A model generated the notes under the pieces. That model made no database searches. It had not been told where the DNA came from and saw only the letters and a program-made list of their open reading frames with translations. Both the position numbers and the translations under genes were made by a program. A DNA stretch of 64,000 nt, from the NCBI GenBank assembly GCA_964247055.1, contig OZ176052.1, positions 3,348,001-3,412,000 of the forward strand, written 5' to 3'. Below, one piece after another: positions 25,345 through 39,262 of this stretch (positions are counted from its first letter, which is position 1; each line of letters starts with the position of its first letter). The DNA is from Paragordius varius. Lineage: Eukaryota > Nematomorpha.

Positions 25345-28099
25345 TTTAGGAATAAATTTAAATTCACGATCCTTGTGTTAAAATGTGCATCATACGCTTA
25401 AAGTAAATTTAATATATTGGTGCAATGAACTTTGGAAATCATAACTACTTAATAAATTAAAACTATACATAGTTATAATATCAAAATATGAGACTCATTT
25501 TTATAATTTTATTTTATATATAAATAAGACGATTTAAATGGTATTTATTGCAATAAGAATTACTTCCTAAACATTACCTTTTCACCTTTTTGTCATGCCT
25601 TGACGGCAGGTGGCCGTCGATCTTCCGACACTACAACCTTTACTTGTTTACTTGTCATAGTTTACCTTTTGGGTTGATTTTATTTATCAGAGTTCAATTT
25701 TGTGCATTACAATTTTGAGAGTTAATTTAGTTAAAATTTAATTATCAAACATTCTGATGTATTAGATTAAAAACATATTTTTTACAATTTTGTGACTTCT
25801 GGTGTTTTAAATTGGGACAGCTATAAGCACAATTGAAATAGAGAGCTGACTTAAAGGTTAAAGTTAATTTTAAGCATTTTCTAACCATAATATACATTTT
25901 GTCTGTTGCAATAACGCTTTAAATATTTATAGATGACAAAAAGATTTGTGAATGAGTAATTTTTAAAATTTCACATTTTCCTTAAAGATTAGAATAATGC
26001 GCCAAAAAGATCAAATGAAGCATATTTTTAAATTTATCTTAATACCTTAAATACTTTTTAATATATTCGAATTTCAAATGGCTCTGGAATATTAACCTAT
26101 CCCAAAAGGTATCTATAAATACGATCTGCCAAATTGTGCATTTCATTTTTCTGATAGATTAATTTCAAATTAAAAAGGTTTATGCGCTGATTATCATGTC
26201 ATTTTTACTTGTATTTAGCTTGATCTTTAATTTAATATAAATTGAATATTTATCTTAATTTACCCTAACTAAAGGCTTCATTACAAATCCATTAAATAAA
26301 CACTATATAAGAAATCGTATAGAGGCATTCGATTCACTATTGCGCAATCGGAGTGAATAAAATTATCCTGATCAAATTTTTCTGATTACCGGGATTCTCA
26401 TGGAGCTGTAAATTTTGGACTTAATCTTGGGTACAAGAAAGTTATATTGCCTTTTTTAACTGCTCTATAAAATCGGAATTTCGCCTAACTAAACAAAATT
26501 TTATTGGTAATAGTTAATTGCTTCATGATGATATTAAAATATATAATATCCAATAAAAGCAAACAATATTGTTATATAATTTTTTAGATCCATCCAAAAA
26601 TACCAAATTTCAACCACCAAGTAGATTTAAATAAACGCAAAAATGCCGATTCTCACTAAGATTATTAAATATAGGTTCAATTATGGCAGAAAAAATATTT
26701 TTGAAAAATTGCATACTTTGTTCAAAAATTTAATTTTAGAAATCCCTTTTAAGTGTATTTTGAAAAATACGGTAGAAAAATACTCAAAGATATAATTTGT
26801 ACACTTTTTATATATAACTAATAAATGGTGTTATCACCTCAGATTTTGGTCAAAACATTTTTTCGATTTTAAATTATATATAATGTTACCAATCTCCAAA
26901 TTTGAAGACGAACAGTTTAAATCAAATTTGAGAGATATTTTATCGTCATCGAATAGACTAAAAGTGTTTATGTCTTAAAATTTATACATTTTTATCCATG
27001 TTTAAATACGGTTAATCAAAATTTATGTAATGAATTTATTAGCAAAATATCTTTTTTAATGTCCTAATCTAATATATCTTAACAATTTATAAAAAATGGG
27101 TTTATTACGAGAAAGCCCCATAGAGACAGTCAAATTTTTCAAAAATATAAAAATTATGTTTTCTATAACATAATTTATGATGTAATGATTATATTGGATT
27201 AAAGTATTGATTTCTTTTATTTTGCGATTTTGGATATGGAATAAAATTTTTCTTAAATGACTTGTATGGCCAACCAAGAATACCAAATAATCCAGGTGCA
27301 GTTTATTATCGAAAAATATTAACTCTTCAATATAATATTTTTGTGTGCACTGTGTAATGGAAAATAAAGGGTTAAAAAAGTTTTTATACAGTTTTAAGCC
27401 TGCTTAGACGCACCACAAAAAATTAGCCTTAGCATATTTTGATGATGTAACCCTATAAGGAAAGCTGCTTTTGTCAAAAAAATATCTTGGCAAGAATCAC
27501 GGTTATATAATAAAATTTTAACAATTTTAACAGGTGATAAGGTACTCTTGAAATTATTTTAAAAAAATAAACATTTTCAAAATTTAACAATATTTGTTTT
27601 AAGCTATAAACTTTCATATTCGAAATATGTGTGCTAAATTTGCCATCTTTTATCGGACACACTTGCTAAGTAATTTATTAAAAAGTGTCGAGACTTACTA
27701 AAGAGACAGACTCAAAATACTTATAATCCTTTATAAAAATTTTAAACATAATTTAACTTTATGTATTATTTTTGGCTAATAAGATGGAGAAATATTAAAA
27801 TGCATGTAAAAATCAGATTTTTTACAGATCAAATTTATTACTAAAATTTTAATATTTATGTCGATTAATTTCATTGTCGAATTTGACCAGATCGTCTTTT
27901 TAGATGATGGGCAGTATATAAAAAATCAAGGTTTGGACAAACAAACTAAAAACGTTTTATGCTTTTAACATAGTTACGCAATGTAACAGTTCTATACACA
28001 CATATTAAAAGTCAACTGACATATTCTAATTAGTAGTATGTATAATTTTTTTATGATTTTGCTGTAAAAAACATGAATCAAAAGCTATAGAAAGGATAT
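25345..28099. other. Divergent intergenic region between Pdk and the TRP gene
   Basis: This 2.75-kb stretch must hold both promoters, but no gene or clear core promoter motif is seen. It contains a copy of the long AT-rich interspersed repeat from about 25.73 kb (gggacagctataagcac, then gcgccaaaaagatcaaatga). That copy may continue to about 26.9 kb, where aaaaatgccg recurs. Confidence 0.5.
25730..26150 (+). repeat. Long AT-rich interspersed repeat copy
   Basis: It shares ordered landmarks with 53.05-53.5 kb: ttgtgacttctgg/ttgtaacttccag, attgggaca, ccataatatacattt, and the gcgcc...gaagcatatttttaaat tail. Confidence 0.6.
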
Positions 28100-31000
28100 A
28101 TGAACAATGAATCTGAACCACTATTAAACGATTCCGTTATCGCAACTACAGCTAATTACACCAACAATTTTACTAACATTAGCCTTGACGGCGGTCCGCC
28201 GGGAAAGAAAAAGGCAAAATTTACCAATGGCATCAGCCCAGAACAAATTATTATACTAAATTTAATTAAGAATGGAACATTGGATGAAATAACGAATTAT
28301 TTGAAAGTTTGTTGTCACTTATATTTTCTAAAATCACGGCCCTTGCAACTAAATTCTATAATCAAATTAGTTTTTATATTTATAGGAAAAATCATAAATT
28401 TTTTATATTAGCTTAAATAAAAAATCCCATTTTTGTGTAATAGATTTTAAGCCCTCATGAAAATTGTCAACCCTTATATAAATAATTACAAATAATATAT
28501 GGTCTTCGGATTTAATCTAATGTGTCCATTGCTATTATTAAGCAAATCACAAAAATCGTTAATATTAGATCTATTGCTAACTCTTTCATAATATTTGATT
28601 ATATTTATGATTTTAAAAAAGGATTAAAACCACAAAAACATATTTTTAACAATCATTTAGGTGTCACTTTTAATAATTTAAGTGGCTATTATAGAAGTTA
28701 GGAAATTATTAAAAAAAACTTTTGGTCTAATATTATATGTCGCAGTCTACAAAATATTTTAAGATAATATTAGCAAACGTTTTTAATTTTATTCAATATT
28801 ATTGGATAGAATATAAAAATCTTATAATGTACTGTTAGGATAAATCACTTTTAAAATACTATTATTTGATTATATTCGATATCTTTAGGGTTAAAAATTA
28901 TTTTAATTTTAAGGCCAATCCTGATAATTGCAAATAATAAAAAATATTTGAGATGTGACATTTTAGTTTTCGTACAACTTAGTATTATATTAAAAAAAAT
29001 ATTCCATCAATATTTTTAAAAGAGTAGGGCTAGGTGGAACGGGAACTAGATTAAAATAAATTACACATTTATTATTTACTCAACATTGAAAAATAATTGT
29101 TTGGGTTAAATTTTACTCCCACAACGCTTTCTATTTGCGTCCTTTAGCAAATCTCATTTTTCCATTATTTTTATTGGTGTATGAAATAGTTTGTTATAAT
29201 TTTTTTACGTATTTTAATTATCTATACTAGGCCACAAACATAGAAACTTCGTCCAAAAGTCATATAAATGTCCTTAACTTTTTCGACTGGGAAGGCAATA
29301 CTTTAATTCATCATGCCATTCGCAGAGTGGATGACCCAAGGATATTGCGTAAATTATTGGATCTCGGACTCACATATCAAACCGATTTACTTTTGAAATG
29401 CATAAAATATGGAAATTTGGCCATTCTCAAAATATGTATACAGCATTTAGAGTAAATGCGAGATCATTTATTTAGGATAAATTATATTATTGTAGAAAAA
29501 CAAATCCAAAATTGGAATTCATGCCATGTACCGATACATTAGAGTTTCCGGCCTATATGAACCCACTCATGTTGGCTTGTCTTTTGGGTGCAGATGATAT
29601 TATCAAATATTTGCTTGAAAGAATGCATTATATTGAGAAACCGCATGTAGATCTATGTAATTGTTTTATTTGATAAAAATTAAAATATTTGAATCGTTAT
29701 TTTTTTAAAAATGGGCTGCTTTTTACAATCAAAGCTTGAAGTGACTAATGTAAATGGCTTTGTAAGTTTTGACTCAAAACAATCCGGCGGGCCACATTTT
29801 ACAGATATAGGGGTATTCATAAATAATTTTTTCAAGAGCGGGCGCCATCACGGATTCGTACACCGGGCGCTAGAAATGCAAACTATGCCTCTGATTGGAT
29901 AAACTTATTTGCTTAAGAAATATCGATTCTAATAAGATTCTGTGATATTTTTGCAAACTATAAAATTCCAAATTTTTCGCAGGCCGCAAATAAATTGGTA
30001 TGAAATATTAATGGCAAAAAATATGAATTATATTTTCCTAATACTGATATTCGAAAAGCGCCATGAGCCTGAGAGTCAGTACCGCTTATATATTTTAAAA
30101 AATTATTATATCATACATCTTATCAATTCACTAATTCAGGTAAATGTCAAAAGTGTAAGGAACCAAATCAACATAAATTGGATGCATCGATGGAAAAACT
30201 AAATATTTATCAAAGTTTAACTGATGAAAGTTATCTCTGCCTTACTTCTACGGATCCAATGTTGGAAGCCTTTCTTTTATCCAATGAACTCGATAATTGT
30301 GCAGAAAACGAGCCCGAATTACGTGTATATTAATTTTATTCTAGATGTTGTGCAAATTCTGTTGACTAGTAAACGTTACTAAATTAATTTTTAGGGTAGA
30401 ATCATTAAAGACATAATCCTTACTTGATTAACTTGTTAAGCGTTAATCTTATTATACACTTTTAATTGAACCCTATTTGTTTTAATAAATCCCAACACTA
30501 GGTGTTGACATAAGTCTTTACCGGTTTTTGGCGAAAAATCCGTAATTTTGAAGGGAAATAAAATATTTATTTTATATAATATATTGTTATTCGGCTTCTA
30601 TAAATTTTACCCATGTCTCAGGTAGAACATAAATCAATGCTAGAAAAACCGATAGATATTTGAGGCAAACCATTCGTAGAGCCATTTTCCAATATCTTCG
30701 AAAGATTGAAGGGTTGCCCTGCCAGCATATTCACCATTAATGCGAAGAGGTAGTAGTCATGAGGCCAGGTCAGGAAAGTATAGTTGACGCAGAAAAATTT
30801 CCCATCGAATCGATCTTAAGATGTTTCCTACTCGTTTTTCTGTGTGAGACGGAGGATTGTTCCATATCAAAATAATTTTGCCATGCCCTCAAATCAGTGG
30901 CGGAACTACAAATTGTGGGCCCCTTCCCGCAAGATTATACTGCCCCCCCCCCCCTTCCTCCCAAAAAAATCGTTTGTAATTATCTTTTCACCTGGCGCAT

Positions 31001-34000
31001 CACTTTGATTCGTAAAGAAATATTATATTTAAAAATGATAATATTTACATAACTTGGCATCCCGAGTCTAAAAGTTTTGCGTTCCTGGTATTTTTATATA
31101 AAATGATTAGTACCCACCCACCCTAACCACCGCCAATTCCTTAATTTTAACGTTCATTTTTACAGTATAAAATAATTAAATAACTTATTAAGAGCCTGTA
31201 TTAATTAGAAAATCATGTTTTAAAATTTCGTTTTCTCGATTTTGCGTGGGCAAATTATAATCCTTCATGTATAGAAATTTTTTTGGATAGCGCTTTCCAA
31301 TTCCTCACACCCTTTCTCCAAATGTTCTTACTGTCATTAGAGAACAGCCAGCACGGTCAATAGGCTGCATCCAAAATTATACTGTAACATATCCATGATC
31401 TTTTTGCAAGCCCAGATTTAGTGTTCTTTTTGTAAAAGGTTTCTGAAAAGCAACGATTTTCTTAAAAAGGATCTCTTTTAAAAGAACCGGGGGGACGATG
31501 TGAATTATAAACGATATCAGAATTCGCTTTTCTTCATTTGATAACTCTATATTTATATAATTACCAATATCGGAATTCTCTGAAATCAAACGGCTTAAAC
31601 TACGTTCCACATTAGTATGACTCGAACTATCCAATACATCAACTGTTTTTTGTTTTTCGTGTGAGCTAGCATCAAAAAACACATTTGTCGAATTGGGTTA
31701 TAAAAAATCTGTTATTTTTTTCATTTTTAAAACGCTTATTGCGTTTTCCTTCGCTCTTTTTCGTTTTTGCGCTCCGCTTAAGTTTGGCACTAAGAAATAA
31801 AAATATCACGTAGAATTTAAAATTTTGAAATAAACTTTTTTTCAACTATGCGATTATTGTTAAAAAATTATGCTAATATCCAAAATCTTATAGTTCAGCG
31901 GTCGACAACCTTTCTGTGCGGCCCCCAAGGTAGTGACCATAATATTTTTAAAATGAAACATAAACCACGCGCTGTCACTAACATGGGCATAATTATAAAC
32001 CTATTTAACTATGAAGACTTAATTTTTAATTCATGAATGGGACAGCTTGTTTAGTGAAGCTTTCTCTATTCCCGTCTGCATGCTCACATATTCGTTTTTC
32101 ATATAAACGCATTGTCAACATATGCGCGGAATACAAGCCAACCTAGGAATAGCAGCGGGGAAAAATATAAACTAATTGATAAAAGTTATATTTTCGAAAT
32201 TCGGATAAATCAAGGAACAGGAATCGGTTTTTAAAACAGGAACCAGGTTACGGTTCGAAGGCTTGATAGATTTGTATAAATGTATTGATTAAATGTAATA
32301 TGAATGTGCGGACCGCCAAGATTTTTACATTTTTAGAATGGCCTACTAAAAACAATTGCCGACCTCTTTTTTAGTGTGTGGTGAAAGTTTATGGAAAATT
32401 TTATGTTCTAGAACCAAAAATAAATTTGAAAATAACGTGCATCAAAGGTTAAAAACATTAGAAAAATAATGCACATTAATGTATACCAGCTAACAAATGT
32501 TAACCAATTCACTTTACCATAAAGTATGTGAAATAACAATCATTCTGTAAAATTTTAATGAATTTCATTTACGATGTACGCATTGAAAAACATTCTTTAC
32601 AAAGTTATTGTAATTTCTTATACTTAGATGTAATATGAATTGGCCAACATTGATATGAGTTGGCCTGCATTAAATTGCATATTGTATGATCAAAAAAATT
32701 GAGATTACTTGTTAGAGAATATTGTTGTGATATATGTTTTCTTTTTTCCCTCCTTTTTTTGTTCACTATTAAAACCGCCAGAAATTAATAAAGGAACAAA
32801 AATATCATTATGGCTAACATTTAATGGATAGTAAAAAAATGCATTTTTTGCCCTTTCTTCTTTTAACCCAATACTAAAATTTATACATGAACCCAATTAA
32901 ATTATATAAATTCTTTCATACTACATTTAAACACAAAATATATTATTCTTTATAATTATATTATTGCAAATGAGAATTTAGGTGTAATTATTTTAAAACA
33001 GAGGCATAAAAATTACTGTCTTGTGAATTCTCATAAAACTATAATATATAATTTTTAATACCAAAATAATTTAGAACTTGTAAATTTATAAGCTCCACTT
33101 AATTTTTGGTGCCAGCTATCTATACTCATTTATTTATTTTTAAACTATTTTCACTTTTTTAAGATGTTAACTGGAGAAAATTTAAAGGTGTTAATTAATT
33201 ATCAACTTATAATAAAACCGCATATGGAGATAGCAAAAAATGCATTTTTTGCATTTTCCTTCTTTCAATCAATAACAATTCTTTTTAATCTTTGCCAGTA
33301 TACTTACAATCAGGCAATCATTACTTACATTTCTGCAAATAAAAAAGTGTTTTGATTTTGGACCGCAATGCTCCCCCTAGCTCCCCGTAGTTTCGCCACT
33401 GCTTCAAATCCATTCAGGTTGTTTTTCGATTAATGCATAGTTTAGGTTATTATTTTTTGACTATAACGTTGCGCACTAAGGGTTTCACCAAGCTTCAAAA
33501 GTTCATCATACACAATATCACTCTGGTCTCCGGTCCTAGAGATTTTGGAGTTAAGACCGGCCTGGTAAAATGAAAGCCACGATTGTTTTCGCTTTGGATA
33601 CAAAATAAAGCCAACTCTCATAACCCATCACAATTTGAAGCAAAAATGACTTTCGTTCGTGACGTTGAAGCAGTTATCAAGTCAATTTGTGATTTTCGAT
33701 TTTACATTTACTCAAATTTATGACTCATTTATCAAGTTTATTGGTTTTTGCCACTAATATACCTGTACTAACTGTTTTTGCGTGTTGTGCTTCTGCCAAT
33801 TGGTGTAGGGGCTAAGCGCCCATTCTCATTAGAATCAAAGCTTTTAAAGTCTGTAAATTAATTGATGGAGCATGTTTTCCATATTTCTATCAGCACACGA
33901 TGATTTTCAACGCGCTATTTGTTTTAGGTGAATACCAGAAACAATACTTGCCACAAATGTTATTTTTCAAAAACAAAATGCGGCATGATTATTGAATGAT

Positions 34001-37000
34001 GGAAACAAGAAGCTAGTTTTTGGCGCACTAAACTTATAGGTGCTTGTCGTTTAATTCAGAATAATAAATTGGAGCCTGTGTCAAATAAAGAAATGCAGAC
34101 TTATTCCTGGCGTGTTCTCTCAAAACCGGTAATGACTCATGACTACACCTGGTTAATATAAAATAAAGACTCTTACGGATAATTTTTTATCGGCTTCCCA
34201 ACTTTTAATGTAGCTTACATAAAATTTAATCAGTTCATCCATTCCTTTTCCAATTTTATGGAACTTTAATTATAAAAAAATAAAACCTATATTTCCATGA
34301 AGGATTTAATAAACATGTGGCATAATACATATAGAAAGAATACGAAGAAATAAATGTAAAGGTAAGAACATTTGCTGTCGAATTGCTTTCTGAATGTCTG
34401 AACAGTCAAGAAGCCAAAATAATTCTTAATGAAAAGTACGGCTGCGAAAAAGTTGGAGAGAAAGCACAAGAACACTTTACACGCGTCAAAATTGCTCATG
34501 GTTTGGATCAAAAAGAGGTTTATTAAATAACTATGATTTCATTTTATTTATATATATACTTGAATATCTTAATTATCTCAAATATCATATGGAATTAGTT
34601 GTTTTAAGTGTGTGGATTCCAGATAGCAATTATCAAAATAAACTGATATAATTATAAGTATGATTCGGAGCTCTTGTTTGTCGAGTCCCTTGATAATATA
34701 AAGCGCTTATCGGTCTGCCACTAGCTGATTAAAAATAGGGATCACATTTTAAAATTGATCAAAATTTTATAATATAAAATTAATACAAAAATATTACAAT
34801 ATACATAAAACATTAAATAAAAATATCCATTATTTATAATATAGTTTATTGCGCATTCGATAACCCAAAGATTGCTGCATGTGAAATGGCTGGGAGAATG
34901 GTCAACCAATAAATCTCTTTCGATCACTGCCTACATATTTTTCTGGGTCGTAAAAATCATACTTCTACCATTCATCATATTATCATACTGCCTGCTACCA
35001 AATTTTAGGTAAGTAGTCTCTAACAAATATTGTAATTCAATCTATTTGATATTATATTTAAAGTGGAAGATGGGTTTTGTAATATATTTAAAGAAAATAC
35101 AGTTAAAAAGAGACCATTTTTTATAAAGATTTTCAAAGCAATTGAAGAGCCCAGTTAATAAATTTGTCAGTTATGTGGTATCATACATCATATTTCTCTC
35201 AATGCTGTTTCTACACAGTGAATTCAACGAGAATACACATCGTCATGGTCCACCTAATACAGGTATATAGTTTTCTAAAATAATGGTAATTATTTACCTA
35301 TTACCATGTAATATTTTCTTTTGTATCATATTTACCACATACTCAAAAATTTGCTTGCAAAGTTATTAAACGGTATATATTTTAACGATGATATTATCCC
35401 TGTTAGGACCCCTAATATGGCACAGGACTAAGTTTACTTTACATGTCTGATCGAATGTAGTTTTTTATTTTTAAGTGTTTAATTGTGAATAAAAAATACA
35501 ATGTTCAATTAAAGACGTAACTAATTCAGAGAAAAATCACTTACATGGTGACAGACATGTGAATAAAACTCCTCTGTTCCAATTAAAATACCGAAATGGT
35601 CAATAATCGCCTTCGTTAGAATTCCTGTAATGTAAAGATGAGATCCAAAAAAATACATTTAGGTCTATATGAATGTGCCGTTGTCCCGAGTTAATCCGAT
35701 CATATGAGTAAATGTGCATAAGCCGACTCAAGTAACTCCCATATTTTCCTCCAGTTTTTATTTTGTAATGTGTTGAAATATCTGCAAATAGTTGCTTAAA
35801 ATTTTCTAACCATTTTTACTATTTGCGCCATTAAGTTATTTAGTTTGAGCCGATATAATTTCCCAAAAGGCATATCTCAATGCTAATTCACATGACCCTT
35901 GATTAGCGTTAACAAGGAGGCCGATTTTTTAAAGTTTTTAATAAAAAATGTATATTTATTTCAGGTCTAGAACTGTTTATAATATTTTGGGTGTTTGGAC
36001 TCACGTGGCTGCTAATCAAAACGTTTCTTTTTCAGGGATCCCACAAATTTTTTAGTTTATGGTGGAACTGGTATGTAATGGACAATTCTTTTAATTAACT
36101 TCATAGCTAATTTTTATGTTCAATATATTTATCTAATTATATTTAAAAATATGTTTGTAAGGTATGACATACTTAACCTGATTATGTTTTATTCAACCTT
36201 TATTTTTTGGATACTTTCCTATCGAGAGCTGATTAATAAACATTCCAAAATTGAACGAAAATTTTGGGCCAGTTGGGATCCTACCTTGATTGCTGAAGGG
36301 AATTTTGCCGTCGCTAAGGTGTTAGCTTTCGGAAAACTATTAAATATGTTTCAAATCAACAAATCCCTGGGACCATTGCAGGTATTATTTATGAAATAGG
36401 ATTTCATAGCTAATACTAGGTTTGGGTCTAACCAGTTGTTTTGTGCATTTTTTGCTGAGACTATGATCGCTTATAAAAATAACCAGTCAAAAACTTTAAA
36501 ATGTTTCCTAGGTGATTAATATTAAATTGTGCTATAAAAAAATTAGACCCTATCAAAGCAATCGGGAAACTTTTGGCCATTCCCAGTTTTAATTAATTGT
36601 TATTAGTATAAATGAATTAAACAAAATAATATGAAAGGTTACCATATTAAATTTCAAATATTTTTCATTTGCGGTAAAGATGACCAGGTTTATAAGCGGT
36701 AATACCGGCTATTTTTTAATCTATCCAAACCAGACCATAGCCATTATTTATATATTTTTACATTATATTTATAACTTTCAAATGATAACAAAATTTCATT
36801 AACGTATATATCAATTTTAAAAAAATGGCAATTATAGGTGTCGTTGGGAAGAATGGCCAATGATATGATTATATTTCTTGTCGTGTATTTCTTGGTTTTA
36901 CTATCTTTTGCCACAGGATTAAACCATTTCTATTACTATTATGATGGTATGATCAAATTAGAAACGAATGGATTAAAGAAATATCAAATGTCATCTTTCA

Positions 37001-38707
37001 CAACGTAGTGATATTGGCAATAATTTAATTACTTCTACCTACTAAATATAAATTATTATAATTTATGTGGTTTTTACATTTTAGTGTATTAAAACCAAGA
37101 TATATACAGTGTGCATTTTAATGGTTGCTTATTTCAACTATAGGGCAATTCGCAACACAGTAGTATATAGCAAAACTATAAAATGTTGAATTAACAACAA
37201 AATGTTGAATTAACAATTATTTACTTTCTTTTTTCCATACACTTCTGTGTTGAAAATTACCATCCAATAGTTTGAAATAAGCAACCATTAAAATGCATAT
37301 TGTATGTGTTAAGATGATCCGTTTCATCAAAAAATTTAATAAATAATTTACGGATATAAGAAGCAATCTTAAAGCCGCATGTTACGCTTGGGCAGCGGGT
37401 TAAGTACCACTAAGCTGTGGAAAAAACATTACCCTACTTAATAATAATTTTATTTGATATTACCTTCATTCATCTCAGTTAGTATTATGATTACTTCCTT
37501 CTTACCCTTAAAAATATATTGTTACATTTTTAGACTTTCTCACACATATAAAACCCTTTTTTGGGCACTCTTTGGGATGTCACCTATAGAATCGGCTGAT
37601 GTGGTTATTGGGAACTTTGATGAAACGAATGCCAAGCTTATTGCTGGAGTAACTGAGGCCCATAGTTATACGCAAACCGTTGGTTATCTTCTTTTTGCCC
37701 TTTTCCATCTCATTGCCATCATAATATTCCTAAACATTATGATAGCTATGATGTCTAACTCGTTTCAAAAGGTGCAGGTAATGAGAAAGTCGTTTAAAAG
37801 AACATTATTTGAAAATTATATGATGCATATATAATATGGTTTAATGACATATATTGGTCGTTTTGCAAACAGAATCAAAAGCTAAAAAAATTATTTTCCA
37901 TCCAATGTTTACCTTGTTTTATAAGTTTTCATTTATTAAAATTATGTAATATTGGTTTTTCTGAAAATAATGTACCCCATTTTGGGTTATATATCAATGT
38001 TTTTTGCGGCTAATTTTATCAATTTAGGTAATATATGATAAAAAAATGATACCTATATCGTAACCATTTTAATGAAACTAAATTATTGCGGAACCGAAAT
38101 TATCCAGAGATCTAAAAAATATAATCGATAGGATTATCTTAAAAAATCAATCCTAATTTATTACTGATTTTCCTTTAAATTCCAATTTTAACATTTTATA
38201 TTAATAAATAGGATAATGCAGACGTTGAGTGGAAATTTGCAAGGACTGCAGTTTGGATGAGTTATTTTGAGGATGGTCGAACACTACCACCACCCATAAA
38301 TATGTTACCGTCTATGAAATCTATTATGAAATTACTTACGGTATTCTCTTATGACCCTCTAATCCAGGGGTCACAAATAGCTATGCGGGCCGTATTTTTA
38401 ACTTTTTTCTAGTTGTTCGTTGTCAATTGGATAGACCTATTCAAAAAATTTGTTCAATACATATCAATTTAACTACAATTGCTGGGCATTTTTTTTTTCA
38501 AAATATGGATTTCCAAATATCTAATGTCTTGGATGGCGGCGTGTTAAACAATCCTGCTTAACTAATTAAAAAATATGAAATATTACCTTTTAAATCTCGT
38601 ACTATTTATAGGGGCAAATGTTTCGGAAGAAAAAGGATAAGGGTTCGGGAGGAGCTTTTATAAACGATGATTACCAAGTTTTAATAAATATATTTTCTAG
38701 AAATTAA
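28100..38707 (+). CDS. TRPC-family cation channel, 13 exons
   Basis: Six-pass membrane cation channel subunit. Exons: 28100-28306, 29231-29451, 29496-29656, 30140-30324, 34335-34517, 34845-35008, 35129-35262, 35965-36070, 36162-36381, 36838-37004, 37534-37777, 38212-38340, 38612-38707. Phases agree and the total is 738 residues. In order: short novel N terminus; ankyrin-type repeats ([20 protein letters not shown]); TRPC linker ([23 protein letters not shown]); S1 ([16 protein letters not shown]); the [17 protein letters not shown] and LGPLQVSLGRM segments; pore helix [11 protein letters not shown] (about 590-600); S6 [19 protein letters not shown] box [20 protein letters not shown] (from about 670), then PPPIN. 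The family is certain, but the assignment among TRP, TRPL and TRP-gamma is not. The annotated frame stops soon after [13 protein letters not shown], so the long C-terminal tail usual in fly TRP channels is missing or encoded by another exon. Confidence 0.92.
29657..30139 (+). other. TRPC intron 3, GC-richer patch without a clear gene
   Basis: The stretch 29700-29900 is open in one frame (63 codons from 29711) and less AT-rich than its surroundings, but it does not match a TRPC segment. The flanking exons 29656 and 30140 join in phase without it. It may be a worn transposon. Confidence 0.4.
30895..33401 (-). mobile_element. hAT element (ZMYM1-like transposase remnant) inside the mariner
   Basis: Inverted ends: cagtggcggaactacaaatt on the left and, read from the other strand, cagtggcgaaactacgggga on the right. 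It is flanked by cctcaaat and cttcaaat, an 8-bp duplication matching at 7 of 8. On the minus strand at 31.8-31.37 kb are [21 protein letters not shown] and [18 protein letters not shown]. These match the N terminus of hAT transposases whose family usually reads SGAQ(K/N)RKR...FF. Only this N-terminal part is recognisable. The rest is degraded and interrupted by a MITE. Confidence 0.85.
31896..32368. mobile_element. hAT-type MITE nested in the hAT element
   Basis: Inverted ends: cagcggtcgacaacctttct on the left and, from the other strand, aagaggtcggcaattgtttt on the right. Both are followed by a GGCC motif. Flanks ttatagtt and ttttagtg match at 6 of 8. It is non-coding and about 473 bp. Inside are ggaaccaggttacggttcga-like phrases, suggesting a further hAT end. 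Confidence 0.65.
37105..37304. mobile_element. Tc1/mariner-type MITE, 200 bp, long inverted ends
   Basis: Lies in TRPC intron 10. Left arm begins tacagtgtgcattttaatgg and the right arm, read inverted, begins tacaatatgcattttaatgg. The match continues through ttgcttatttcaa, for about 38 bp. The copy starts and ends at TA, consistent with a TA target. A short internal direct repeat (aaaatgttgaattaacaa) is present twice. Confidence 0.8.
38365..38556. mobile_element. Probable hAT-type MITE, 192 bp
   Basis: Lies in TRPC intron 12. It starts caggggtcacaaatagctat with GCGGGCC following. The inverted right end reads caggattgtttaacacgccg. The end type resembles the 17858 element, but the flanking 8-mers match poorly (4 of 8), so the boundaries are tentative. 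Confidence 0.5.
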
Positions 38708-39084
38708 TTACGGTAATTATTGGAAGGTATTCCAGGCGTAAAAACAAGTATTTAATTATATTATAAAGAATTTTCAATCACTTATCAACTAAATCTTTCT
38801 TATGATAAATTTTTTTATGATAATATAAAATTGTTTCCGATATTTTCAAAAAAAATTTAGATGCATATATTATTAAAATATTAGTTATATGAAACAAGCA
38901 ATTCACATATAAATTTATTCGGTAAAACCGATATTTTTGATATAAAAATATTTTAATTGGCGCTAAAAAAATTATTGTTGGGTAATTACTTATAATATAT
39001 CGTTTATTTGCTTATTTTCTAAAAAATAAATTATTGACATACCTTATTAAATCGTTAATGCTTAAAATATCGACATCAGTTATT

Positions 39085-39112
39085 ATATATATAATATATA
39101 TATATATATAAT
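39085..39112. repeat. AT-rich simple repeat, (TA)n
   Basis: Imperfect TA/TATA run, just upstream of the candidate last TRPC exon. Confidence 0.85.
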
Positions 39113-39137
39113 GACTCTAATTTTTATATGCCATATA

Positions 39138-39262
39138 GAGATATATTGGGACCAACATTTCAATCAAATGCAAATTCTGACGCAACTTATTCCATTTTAG
39201 CCCCAGAAAAAGTATTTACTAGCGATGAATCAAGCACAGAAATATTGATTTTGTCAACCTAA
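39138..39262 (+). CDS. Candidate alternative last exon of the TRPC gene
   Basis: An open stretch, DILGPTFQSNANSDATYSIL followed by APEKVFTSDESSTE and a stop at 39260-39262, has protein-like composition unlike its surroundings. It is preceded by an acceptor (catatag or atagag) and followed 83 nt later by AATAAA. A phase-1 donor inside the annotated last exon (aaggataagg-GTTCGG) would join it in frame through the atagag acceptor, bypassing the stop at 38705. It would give the channel a different, serine-rich tail. There is no homology to prove it. Confidence 0.45.

Larger units (their letters stand above)
30501..34149 (-). mobile_element. Mariner element split by a hAT insertion
   Basis: Lies in TRPC intron 4. 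Left end ggtgttgacataagtcttta and, read from the other strand, right end aggtgtagtcatgagtcatt form the inverted repeats; both continue into accggttttt. TA flanks the left end. Minus-strand translation gives mariner phrases: [18 protein letters not shown] on the 33.4-kb side, and [24 protein letters not shown] on the 30.7-kb side. Without the inserted hAT the element is about 1.14 kb, a normal mariner length. The transposase has several stops and frame breaks, so it is dead. The two halves meet exactly at the hAT target duplication. Confidence 0.85.

Noticed and set aside
29711-29902. Possible extra TRPC exon
   Set aside because: The flanking exons already join in phase and match TRPC across the junction (HVDLC to CKCQKC), leaving no room for these residues.
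31377-31682. 101-codon minus frame as a host gene
   Set aside because: It lies inside a hAT with an 8-bp flank duplication and carries a hAT N-terminal signature, so it is a transposase remnant.
35380-35720. Less AT-rich patch in TRPC intron 7
   Set aside because: It includes phrases such as gttaggacccctaatatggc but shows no reading frame, inverted ends or similarity to another part of the window, so it is left unannotated.
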